Source: Bradyrhizobium sp. CSS354
Lineage (GTDB): Bacteria; Pseudomonadota; Alphaproteobacteria; Rhizobiales; Xanthobacteraceae
Length of the DNA: 64,000 nucleotides
Direction: 5' to 3'
Assembly (NCBI RefSeq): GCF_029051725.1
Contig: NZ_JAACFU010000014.1
Coordinates: forward strand, 1-64,000
Shown piece after piece: positions 57,184 through 64,000 of this stretch. Each line of letters starts with the position of its first letter. The stretch's first letter is position 1. The notes beneath the pieces are model-generated. The model had not been told where the DNA came from. It searched no databases and was given only the letters and a program-made list of their open reading frames with translations. The position numbers and the translations under genes were made by a program.

Positions 57184-59577
57184 TCAGCTGCCTGTTGAGG
57201 CTTCGATCTTCGTTGAATCATTGGTCTTTTCAGCCGGCTCTTTGGTTTCGGCGGCCGCCTGTTTTGTTTCCGGATCCTTGACGGATTGCGTGGCCGTTTC
57301 ACCGATTTCCGGCTTGGCCGTTGCCGCGGCTGCCGGTTCGGCCCCCTCGCTTTTCGCGGGAGCGCCGGAGATCGCAAAACGCATCCGCATCCAGGCGCCA
57401 CGCTGGCCCTCGCGGAAGTCCGAGGCATCCTTCAGTTCGATGCGCCCGCCATGGTCTTCCAGCACGCGACCGACGATCGCGAGCCCAAGGCCGGTGCCCT
57501 TGGCGCGTGTCGTCACATAGGGCTCGAGAAGGCGCGAGCGCGCCACCTTGGGCAGGCCGATGCCGTTGTCGACGACGTCGATCAGCACGTCCTCGCCCTC
57601 GCGCGAGACCACGACGTCGATCCGGCCCTTGCCGAGCTCCTCGAGGGGGACCTGCTCGATCGCCTCGGTGGCGTTCTTGACGATGTTGGTGACGGCCTGC
57701 GAGATCAGCCGCCGGTCGAACTGGGCGCGCAGCGGGTCTTCCCTAAACTCGGCCTCGATATCGATCTCGGGGTGAGCGACCTTCATCAGGAACACCGCCT
57801 GCCGCACTGTGTCGGCGACGTCCTCACCTTCCATCACCGGCTTCGGCATCCGCGCAAAGCGGGAGAACTCGTCGACCATGCGGCGGATATCGTCGACCTG
57901 GCGGACGATGGTGTCGGTGCACTGTTCGAAGATCTGCTTGTCCTTGCCCTCGGTAATGTCCTTGCCGAATTTGCGGCGAATACGCTCGGCGGAGAGCTGG
58001 ATCGGGGTCAGCGGGTTCTTGATCTCATGCGCGATGCGGCGCGCGACGTCGCCCCAGGCCGAGGTGCGTTGCGCCGAGACCAGTTCGGTGATGTCGTCGA
58101 GCGTGATGATGTAGCTGTCGTGCGGCTGGCTGGTCTTCTCGGCGCTGACGCGGACCGACAGATTGCGTTCCTGCCCATCACGCGTGATCGTGATCTGCCC
58201 CTGCACCAGGCGCTGGGTCCCTTCCCGCGCTGTCTTCATCATCTCTTCGAGCTCGGGCAGCACATCGGAGAGCGGATGGCCGAGCGTCTCGGCTTCGGAG
58301 TGCCCGATCAGCTTTTCGGCGGAACGGTTGAGAATGCCGACGCTGCCTGAATTATCCACGCCGATGATGCCGGCGCTCGCGGACGACAGCACCGCCTCGA
58401 TGAAGCGGCGGCGGCTGTCGATGAGGTCGCTGGCGTTGACGAGCTCGTCACGCTGGCTGCGCAACTCCTCCGTCATCTTGTTGAAGGTTTCACCCAGCTG
58501 GGCGAGGTCGCCTTCCGACTGGTGCACCGGCACTTTCACATGGAGATCGCCGGTCGAGACCGTCTGGGCCGCATTCATTAGCCGCCGGATCGGCGAGACC
58601 AGCGAGTTGGCGAAGTTGAGGCCGATCAGTACCGACGCCATCAGGATGGTCAGCGCGATCACCGCGAACATTAGCGCGAACGCGACCTGGATGCCGAGCC
58701 GGCGCGACTCGATCTGGGCATATTCGGCGACGCTGACCTCGGTCTGCTTGAGCTGCTGGACCACGTTGGGATCGAGCGGCCGCGCGACATACAGGAAGGT
58801 GTCGCTGAAGGCGCGCAAGCGGACCACCGCGGCGACGAAGCTCGCATCGGGCAGCACCGCGATCTCGGGCTCGGATTCGTTGACGTTGCTGAGGAAGTCC
58901 GGCGCCGGCGGCGAATAGGCCAGCCGCATGCCGGTGTCGGCGGATTCGAGAATGTTGGTGTTCTTGTCGATGATCATCGCGCCCGGCAGGTTGCGGGAGG
59001 CGGCGCTGGACGTCAGCAATTCGCGAAAAGAGCGGCGATCCTGGTCATAGAGCGGCCGCGCGTGGGCGATGTCATTGGCCATGCCGAGAATGTCGCCCCG
59101 GATCAGCTGCGCGTGGTCCTGCATGTAGGCCCGCGCGATCGTCAGCGAATTCTGGATCACCTCCTTGGTCGGGCCGGAGAACAGGCGGTCGAGGCCGCGC
59201 TCGATGGTGACGTTGGCGACGACGGCGACCAGCACCGCCGGCAGCACCGCCACGATCGAGAACAGGCTGACGATCTGGACATGGAGGCGCGCCGCCGCCC
59301 TGCCCCGCCGTCGCGCCAGGATCAACTGCCAGAGCTCGCGGATGATGATGCCGACCAGCAGCAGGATGGTGGCTGCGTTGCTCAGATAGAACGAACGGAC
59401 AACTTGCGGCGTCAGTTCGATGCTGGTGAGGCCGGTCAGGACCAGGAAGGTGAGCAAGGCCGACAGCAGGGCCAGGGCCACGGCAAACGGCGCCAGCCAG
59501 CGTCGCGCCGACCAACGCCGGGGCTCTTCCGCTGGGGCCGTGTCAAAGGATGCGGCCGAGGTGTCTGCGCTGATCAT
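57184..59577 (-). CDS. ntrY: Nitrogen regulation sensor histidine kinase NtrY
   Basis: The 797-residue membrane kinase has helices near 40, 75, 115 and 315 with a periplasmic loop. HAMP (near 350), PAS (IIGVDNSGSVGILNRSAEKLIG) and the kinase core follow: H-box RRIAHEIKNPLTPIQLS (phospho-His), N-box IVKNATEAIE, DNGIGLP and GTGLGLAIVGR. A disordered Ala/Lys/Glu-rich tail of about 75 residues ends it. The start at ATG 59577 (MISADTSAASF) precedes the first helix; upstream residues in the same frame were rejected as non-coding. The ribosome-binding site is weak. Confidence 0.94.
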   Translation of the reverse strand: MISADTSAASFDTAPAEEPRRWSARRWLAPFAVALALLSALLTFLVLTGLTSIELTPQVVRSFYLSNAATILLLVGIIIRELWQLILARRRGRAAARLHVQIVSLFSIVAVLPAVLVAVVANVTIERGLDRLFSGPTKEVIQNSLTIARAYMQDHAQLIRGDILGMANDIAHARPLYDQDRRSFRELLTSSAASRNLPGAMIIDKNTNILESADTGMRLAYSPPAPDFLSNVNESEPEIAVLPDASFVAAVVRLRAFSDTFLYVARPLDPNVVQQLKQTEVSVAEYAQIESRRLGIQVAFALMFAVIALTILMASVLIGLNFANSLVSPIRRLMNAAQTVSTGDLHVKVPVHQSEGDLAQLGETFNKMTEELRSQRDELVNASDLIDSRRRFIEAVLSSASAGIIGVDNSGSVGILNRSAEKLIGHSEAETLGHPLSDVLPELEEMMKTAREGTQRLVQGQITITRDGQERNLSVRVSAEKTSQPHDSYIITLDDITELVSAQRTSAWGDVARRIAHEIKNPLTPIQLSAERIRRKFGKDITEGKDKQIFEQCTDTIVRQVDDIRRMVDEFSRFARMPKPVMEGEDVADTVRQAVFLMKVAHPEIDIEAEFREDPLRAQFDRRLISQAVTNIVKNATEAIEQVPLEELGKGRIDVVVSREGEDVLIDVVDNGIGLPKVARSRLLEPYVTTRAKGTGLGLAIVGRVLEDHGGRIELKDASDFREGQRGAWMRMRFAISGAPAKSEGAEPAAAATAKPEIGETATQSVKDPETKQAAAETKEPAEKTNDSTKIEASTGS

Positions 59578-59750
59578 TCCGGCAATGGGTGCTGAAAACG
59601 GGGTCCGCGGCGGGCGGATACTGATGTATTCGTACCACATTGTTGCCGAATTGCGACAATTCCGCGGCGCCCCCGCCGCGACCGACCCGCGCATCCACAG
59701 CGATATGCCGGAGCACGGGAACGGATTTCGGCTCCGGCGGCTTGACCACC

Positions 59751-59897
59751 ATGCACAAATTCTTTCTCGCAATGATGGTGTCGGCCGTGCTGCTGCTGAT
59801 CGTAGCGGCGGATCTGCTGGTCAATGGTCTCGGGGTGCACGAGCCCAATGCGAACGTCGCCAGCGCGATACAGGTAGCAGGCCGATTTGTCAGATAG
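59751..59897 (+). CDS. Small membrane protein, 48 residues
   Basis: The 48-residue protein begins MHKFFLAMMVSAVLLLIVAADLLV, a single membrane helix or uncleaved signal, then a short polar tail NGLGVHEPNANVASAIQ. Its ATG is 173 bases from the divergent ntrY start, between ntrY and ntrC. Codon use is as in other genes here. It has no named function; its place suggests a possible tie to NtrY signalling but nothing more. Confidence 0.55.
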   Translation: MHKFFLAMMVSAVLLLIVAADLLVNGLGVHEPNANVASAIQVAGRFVR

Positions 59898-60012
59898 GTG
59901 TGAGGCCGCGTCCCGCGGCTGAAATCACCATTTGAATGTTCCTGCGGAACATTTCGGTCCCATCGGGACTTCTGCTCACCGCGTCAGCCACAACGGCCAG
60001 CGCGATCCGGAC

Positions 60013-60045
60013 AGGCTCAGCTCCGCTTGGTAGGGGGAGCTGAGC
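60013..60045. terminator. Hairpin after ntrC
   Basis: A perfect 11-bp stem GGCTCAGCTCC (60013-60023) / GGAGCTGAGCC (60035-60045) with an 11-base loop lies 21 bases beyond the ntrC stop. It has no T-tract on either strand, so it may work with Rho or protect the 3' end. Confidence 0.5.
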
Positions 60046-60066
60046 CACCGTCCGTTGCGGGCGAGG

Positions 60067-61509
60067 CTAGCCTCCGCTCCGATACACCTGGATATCGAGA
60101 TCCCGGATCTTCTTCCGCAGCGTGTTGCGGTTGAGGCCGAGCAGATCGGCCGCGCGGATCTGGTTGCCGCGGGTGGCGGCGAGCGCGGCCGTGAGCAGCG
60201 GCACCTCGATCTCCTTCAGGATGCGGTGATAGAGGCCCGGCGGCGGCACGCCGTTCGGGAAGCCCTGGAAGTGCGAGGAGAGATACGCTTCCACGGCGCC
60301 GCCGAGATTGTCGACGCCATGCTGGACTGCGGCACCCGGGCTGACCGTGGGTGGCGCCAGCTCGCCGTCAATGACGGAGCCCGTGATCACGTCCTGCGGA
60401 TAGAGCGCCGCGAGGCGGCGGGCGAGGTTCTCGAGCTCGCGCACGTTGCCCGGCCAGCGGTGCTGCTTCATCCGCTCCAGCGCCAGCGTGTCGAGCTTTT
60501 TCGGCGGCAGTCCGTCCTTCTCGGCGAGCGCGAAGAAATGACGGATCAGATCCGGCAGATCCTCGATGCGCTCGCGCAAGGGCGGCAGCCGCAGCGGCAC
60601 GACGTTGAGGCGGAAGAACAGATCTTCGCGGAACAGACCCTGCTGGATCAGGACGCGCAGATCCTTGTTGGAAGCCGCGACGATGCGCACGTCGGTCTTG
60701 ATCGGGGTGCGGCCGCCGACCGTGGTGTATTCGCCCTGCTGAAGCACGCGCAGCAGGCGGGTCTGCGCCTCCATCGGCATGTCGCCGATCTCGTCCAGGA
60801 ACAGCGTGCCGCCCTCGGCCTGCTCGAACCGGCCGGAGGCGCGGGTGTTGGCGCCGGTGAACGCGCCGCGCTCATGGCCGAACAGTTCCGACTCGATCAG
60901 GTCGCGCGGGATCGCCGCCATGTTGACCGCGACGAACGGGCCGTTGCGGCGCTTGCCGTAGTCGTGCAACGCGCGCGCCACCAGCTCCTTGCCTGTACCG
61001 GACTCGCCCGTGATCATCACGGTGAGGTCGGTCTGCATCAGGCGCGCCAGCACGCGATAGATTTCCTGCATCGCCGGCGAGCGGCCGACCAGCGGGATCG
61101 CCTCCATCTCGGCGTCCTCGTTCGGCGTCGAGACCCGCTCCTTCGGCTCGGCCAGCGCGCGGCCGACGATGGCGATCAGCTCCTTCAGGTCGAAGGGCTT
61201 CGGCAGATATTCATAGGCGCCGCGCTCGGAGGCGCGGATCGCCGTCATGAAGGTGTTTTGCGCGCTCATGACGATGACGGGCAAATTCGGCCGCATCTTC
61301 TTGATCCGCGGCAACAGGTCGAACGCGTTCTCGTCGGGCATCACCACGTCGGTGATGACGAGATCGCCCTCCCCCTGGCTGACCCAGCGCCACAGCGTCG
61401 CGGCATTGCCGGTCAGCCGCACTTCGTAGCCGGCGCGGGATAGTGCCTGGTTGAGAACCGTGCGGATGGCGGTGTCGTCATCAGCAACGAGAATGCTACC
61501 TGCGGGCAT
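60067..61509 (-). CDS. ntrC: Nitrogen regulation protein NR(I)
   Basis: This 480-residue sigma-54 activator turns on nitrogen-scavenging genes. The receiver domain has VADDDTAIR, phospho-acceptor in LVITDVVMPDE and KPFDLKEL. The AAA+ domain has GESGTGKELVA, the sigma-54 contact GAFTGA and GGTLFLDEIGDMP. The C-terminal Fis-like helix-turn-helix is AADLLGLNRNTLRKKIRDL. It is translated 9 bases after ntrB and is the last gene of the dusB-ntrB-ntrC operon. NtrC often represses its own operon; a dyad before dusB may be relevant. Confidence 0.98.
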   Translation of the reverse strand: MPAGSILVADDDTAIRTVLNQALSRAGYEVRLTGNAATLWRWVSQGEGDLVITDVVMPDENAFDLLPRIKKMRPNLPVIVMSAQNTFMTAIRASERGAYEYLPKPFDLKELIAIVGRALAEPKERVSTPNEDAEMEAIPLVGRSPAMQEIYRVLARLMQTDLTVMITGESGTGKELVARALHDYGKRRNGPFVAVNMAAIPRDLIESELFGHERGAFTGANTRASGRFEQAEGGTLFLDEIGDMPMEAQTRLLRVLQQGEYTTVGGRTPIKTDVRIVAASNKDLRVLIQQGLFREDLFFRLNVVPLRLPPLRERIEDLPDLIRHFFALAEKDGLPPKKLDTLALERMKQHRWPGNVRELENLARRLAALYPQDVITGSVIDGELAPPTVSPGAAVQHGVDNLGGAVEAYLSSHFQGFPNGVPPPGLYHRILKEIEVPLLTAALAATRGNQIRAADLLGLNRNTLRKKIRDLDIQVYRSGG

Positions 61510-61518
61510 CGTTAATCC

Positions 61519-62694
61519 TCATTTTGCCCCCTGTGACGCAGACGACGACTTCCCGGCAGAGCCGTCGCGACTGCTTTGATCGGCATGTTTCACCGATGTG
61601 GAATACATCGGCATCAGCACGCGGAAGGTGGTCTTCCGCGGCTGAGATTCGCATTCGATGATGCCCCCGTGATCCCCGATGATCTTTGCGACCAGCGCAA
61701 GGCCCAGACCCGAGCCGGTCTGCTTGGTGGTGACGAAGGGATCGAACAGGTTGGGTAGAAGATCGTCCGGCACGCCTGGTCCGTTGTCCTTCACGCAGAA
61801 TTCGAGCGGCAGGGATACACGGGATTTTTGACCGGGGACTGACAGGCGCACGCCGGGACGAAACGCGGTGGTGAGCTGGATTTCGCCGTCGGGAACGTCG
61901 ATCAGCGCTTCGGCGGCGTTCTTCACGAGATTGAGGAACACCTGGATGAGCTGGTCCTGGTTCGCCAGCACCGGCGGCAGCGAGGGATCGTAGTCCTCGA
62001 CGAAGCGGATGTTGCGGGCAAAGCCGGACTGCGCCAGCCGTTTGACGTGATCGAGCACCGAATGGATGTTGACGGGGCCGCGCACCACGGGGCGCTCGTC
62101 GCCGAACACCTCCATGCGGTCGACCAGCGTCACGATGCGGTCGGCCTCGTCGCAGATCAGCCGCGTCAGCATGCGGTCTTCCGAGGAGGCCTGCTGCTCC
62201 AGGAGCTGCGCCGCGCCGCGGATGCCGGAGAGCGGGTTCTTGATCTCATGCGCCAGCATCGCGGCGAGCGCGATCACGGAGCGCGCGGCGCTGCGATGGG
62301 TGAGCTGGCGGTCCATCTTGTCGGCGATGGAGCGCTCTTGCAGCATCACCACGATATGGCCGGGCCGTTCCGTGACGGGGGCAACGTGCAGATCGACCTG
62401 GCGGTCTCCGCCCATGCGTGGCGTGCCCAGATCGACCTTGTACTCGTTGACCGGCGCGTTCGACGAACGCACCTGGTCAATCAGCGCCAGCAACGGGCTG
62501 CCGAACGGCACCAGCTCTTTCAGCGACTGCCGTTTCAAAAACTGCGTCGAGATATCGAAGAAGGCCTCGGTTGCGATGTTGGCGGCGACGATCTTGCCGT
62601 CCGGCCCGATCATGAGCATGGGATTGGGCAGTGCGTCCAGGATGGCATCGCTGTCGGACGGAAACGGCCGACGATGTTCAGCGGCTGAGCTCAT
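61519..62694 (-). CDS. ntrB: Nitrogen regulation sensor kinase/phosphatase NtrB
   Basis: This 391-residue cytosolic kinase phosphorylates NtrC when nitrogen is short and removes the phosphate when PII binds. The PAS domain (about 18-85) starts ILDALPNPMLMIGPDGKIVAAN. The H-box is LAHEIKNPLSGIRGAAQLLE, the N-box NLVKNAAEAL, and the G boxes DNGPGVP and GSGLGLALVAK. ATG 62694 overlaps the stop of dusB (ATGA), with GGAGCG upstream. A charged tail of about 25 residues ends the protein. Confidence 0.97.
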   Translation of the reverse strand: MSSAAEHRRPFPSDSDAILDALPNPMLMIGPDGKIVAANIATEAFFDISTQFLKRQSLKELVPFGSPLLALIDQVRSSNAPVNEYKVDLGTPRMGGDRQVDLHVAPVTERPGHIVVMLQERSIADKMDRQLTHRSAARSVIALAAMLAHEIKNPLSGIRGAAQLLEQQASSEDRMLTRLICDEADRIVTLVDRMEVFGDERPVVRGPVNIHSVLDHVKRLAQSGFARNIRFVEDYDPSLPPVLANQDQLIQVFLNLVKNAAEALIDVPDGEIQLTTAFRPGVRLSVPGQKSRVSLPLEFCVKDNGPGVPDDLLPNLFDPFVTTKQTGSGLGLALVAKIIGDHGGIIECESQPRKTTFRVLMPMYSTSVKHADQSSRDGSAGKSSSASQGAK

Positions 62695-63767
62695 GCAGCG
62701 GCGCTCCATGCGAAGTCGTCGAAGGCATCTTGCAGTGACCGGTGGACGAGGCGCGGATCCTCCGAGGTGAGGATTTTCTGGCGCCAGGATTTCAGCTTCT
62801 CGGCCGGCGCACGGCTCACATCGGCGGCGACGTCGAGGGCCCAGCCCAGATGTTTTCGCGCGTGCCGCAGTCCGACGCGCAGGCCGTAGAGCGCGCAGAC
62901 GCCTTCATAAAGGGTGCGAACATAATGCAGCTGCGTCTCGAGCGACGGCGTGGCTTCCGCCGCCCCACCCTTGAGGCGGCGGCCGATCTCACCGGGCAGC
63001 CAGGGCTGGCCCTGCGCGCCGCGGCCGATCATCACCGCGTCGGCGCCGGAGGCCTCTAACGCGGCGAGCGCCTTCTCGTAAGTCGTGATGTCGCCATTGA
63101 CGACGAGCGGAATGGTGATGGCCTCGCGCACGGCGCGGATCGCATCCCAATCGGCCTCGCCCTTGTAGAACTGGCAGCGGGTGCGGCCGTGCACGGTGAC
63201 GAGCTTGATGCCTGATGCCTGCGCGCGCCGCGCCAGTTCCGGCGCGTTGCGGGTACGGTCGTCCCAGCCGAGCCGCATCTTCAGCGTCACCGGCACCTTC
63301 ACCGCCGCGATCGTCGCTTCGATCAAGCTGACGGCGTGGTCGAGGTCGCGCATCAAGGCGGAACCGGACTGGCCGCCGGTGACGTGACGGGCCGGACAGC
63401 CCATGTTGATGTCGATGATGTCGGCGCCGTCGGCTTCGGCGATCCGGGCGCCCTCGGCCATCCAATGCGTCTCGCAACCGGCGAGCTGGACCACGTGCGG
63501 ACCGATCCCGGTGGCTTCGCAGCGCAACCGGGACATCCGATGGCCGTTGGCGAGTTCGTCGCTGGCTGTCATTTCAGACACGACGAGACCGGCGCCCAAC
63601 TCCGCGGCCAGCCGGCGGACGGGCGAGTCAGTCACCCCCGACATCGGCGCCAGGAAGACCGGGGTGGCGACGTCAATATCGCCTATCTTCAATGGCTTAA
63701 AGCCTGATACTGCCGAGCCGGTCACAGGGGTCTCGTTACGTTGGCAGCGCCTCATCGCGCCTGCCAT
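62691..63767 (-). CDS. dusB: tRNA-dihydrouridine synthase B (NifR3 family)
   Basis: The 358-residue flavoprotein reduces specific uridines in tRNA D-loops. FMN-binding LAPMSGVTDSPVR (near 40), NMGCPARHVTGGQSGSALM with the catalytic Cys (near 120), KMRLGWDD and VHGRTR, and NGDI...AVMIGRGAQGQPW identify it. This family was first named NifR3 because it lies before ntrBC, as here. The start may be ATG 63767 or ATG 63755; the ribosome-binding site is ambiguous and a dyad lies 13 bases upstream of the first. Confidence 0.95.
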   Translation of the reverse strand: MAGAMRRCQRNETPVTGSAVSGFKPLKIGDIDVATPVFLAPMSGVTDSPVRRLAAELGAGLVVSEMTASDELANGHRMSRLRCEATGIGPHVVQLAGCETHWMAEGARIAEADGADIIDINMGCPARHVTGGQSGSALMRDLDHAVSLIEATIAAVKVPVTLKMRLGWDDRTRNAPELARRAQASGIKLVTVHGRTRCQFYKGEADWDAIRAVREAITIPLVVNGDITTYEKALAALEASGADAVMIGRGAQGQPWLPGEIGRRLKGGAAEATPSLETQLHYVRTLYEGVCALYGLRVGLRHARKHLGWALDVAADVSRAPAEKLKSWRQKILTSEDPRLVHRSLQDAFDDFAWSAAA

Positions 63768-63779
63768 AACCTATCTTGC

Positions 63780-63794
63780 GCACAATTCTTGTGC
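63780..63794. promoter_or_regulatory. 15-bp palindrome upstream of the dusB-ntrBC operon
   Basis: GCACAA TTC TTGTGC is a perfect dyad with a 3-bp spacer, 13 bases before ATG 63767. On the minus strand a TTGACT lies just upstream of it, and a further TTGAAA-N16-TAAACT promoter candidate lies near 63815-63845. The site is not a textbook NtrC box (TGC-N11-GCA), but a dyad at this place may be a repressor or autoregulation site. Confidence 0.35.
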
Positions 63795-63974
63795 AGTCAA
63801 GCGTCATGCCTACAGTTTAGACAGTTCTGCCAATCTTTCAAGTGCAGTGCAGCAAAATGCTGTTTCCCACAATCCGGGGAAACCCCCTTTTTTTGCGGGC
63901 CTGCCGTGCTAGAGGCATGCGGCAATCACCCCACACCCCGACTCTCTTCATCACCAAATGAGTATTTGAGTCCT

Positions 63975-64000
63975 ATGGCGAAATCACAGCGCACCGCAGT
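63975..64000 (+). CDS. Start of a gene cut by the window end, probably ispDF
   Basis: Eight codons plus two bases read MAKSQRTA and then an incomplete codon. Bifunctional IspDF proteins (cytidylyltransferase plus cyclodiphosphate synthase of the MEP isoprenoid pathway) of Bradyrhizobium begin in much the same way and are divergent from dusB/nifR3 in alphaproteobacteria. The identification rests on context and these few residues only. Confidence 0.45.

Noticed and set aside
55958..57520. 520-codon open frame antisense to ntrX
   Set aside because: Antisense to ntrX, which has complete receiver and AAA+ motifs; no domain in this frame.
1..64000. CRISPR arrays, complete insertion sequences, integrases, toxin-antitoxin pairs
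   Set aside because: No regularly spaced direct repeats with spacers, no DDE transposase or tyrosine recombinase motifs, and no recognised toxin-antitoxin family were found; the short palindromes are dispersed single elements.

Overview
The window looks like chromosomal DNA of a Bradyrhizobium-type alphaproteobacterium. Supporting signs are high GC with strong GC bias at third codon positions, the order dusB(nifR3)-ntrB-ntrC / ntrY-ntrX / hfq-hflX / mazG, a DUF1476 (ATP synthase zeta inhibitor) gene, and several families of dispersed palindromic repeats typical of that group. Most of the window is ordinary core and transport metabolism. The accessory-looking part is about 9.6-12.2 kb, just downstream of a tRNA-Ser gene. 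All identifications come from reading protein motifs; no database search was run.

Layout. 0.3-6.6 kb: a sugar-isomerase-like TIM barrel followed by a complete peptide/opine-type ABC importer (binding protein, two ATPases, two permeases), tightly overlapped. 6.8-8.7 kb: ilvD with a good terminator. 8.9-9.2 kb: a small secreted Tyr/Pro/Val-rich protein. 9.5 kb: tRNA-Ser(UGA). 9.65-10.5 kb: lower-GC DNA holding a tiny ORF and the internally deleted remains of an anti-phage dCTP deaminase. 10.6-12.2 kb: a DUF2786 protein and several very small genes. 12.2-15.1 kb: a phospholipase D/VTT fusion coupled to an endonuclease/exonuclease/phosphatase-family protein. 15.2-19.9 kb: small conserved proteins, the zeta subunit, a YqhA-family membrane protein, RlpA and an epoxide-hydrolase-like enzyme. 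20.0-26.7 kb: dacA-tmk-holB, then metG-tatD-MBL hydrolase; MetG has a long Lys/Ala-rich N-terminal tail.

26.9-36.2 kb: two TRAP transporters facing each other. One has three separate genes. The other has a fused permease and is linked to an acyl-CoA ligase, with an M24 peptidase divergent from it. 36.3-39.9 kb: opgGH for osmoregulated glucans. 40.1-44.8 kb: a TonB-dependent siderophore receptor, a PepSY membrane protein and a secreted protein, preceded by a GAA/TTC dyad of iron-regulator type. 45.0-46.8 kb: metNI without an adjacent metQ. 47.1-50.2 kb: DASS symporter, crotonase and beta-barrel protein. 50.3-52.0 kb: cobalt-type nitrile hydratase alpha, beta and activator. 52.1-55.6 kb: queC, mazG, hflX, hfq. 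55.8-63.8 kb: the nitrogen regulatory block ntrX, ntrY, ntrC, ntrB, dusB. The last 26 bases are probably the start of ispDF.

The most interesting items are the decayed phage-defence deaminase beside tRNA-Ser, the histone-like tail on methionyl-tRNA synthetase, a 27-bp exact repeat shared by two distant intergenic regions, an 85-bp paired palindromic element present twice in opposite orientation, several unannotated micro-proteins, and candidate operators upstream of the siderophore receptor, the TRAP/M24 pair and the dusB-ntrBC operon. I see no complete, wholly new multi-gene system.
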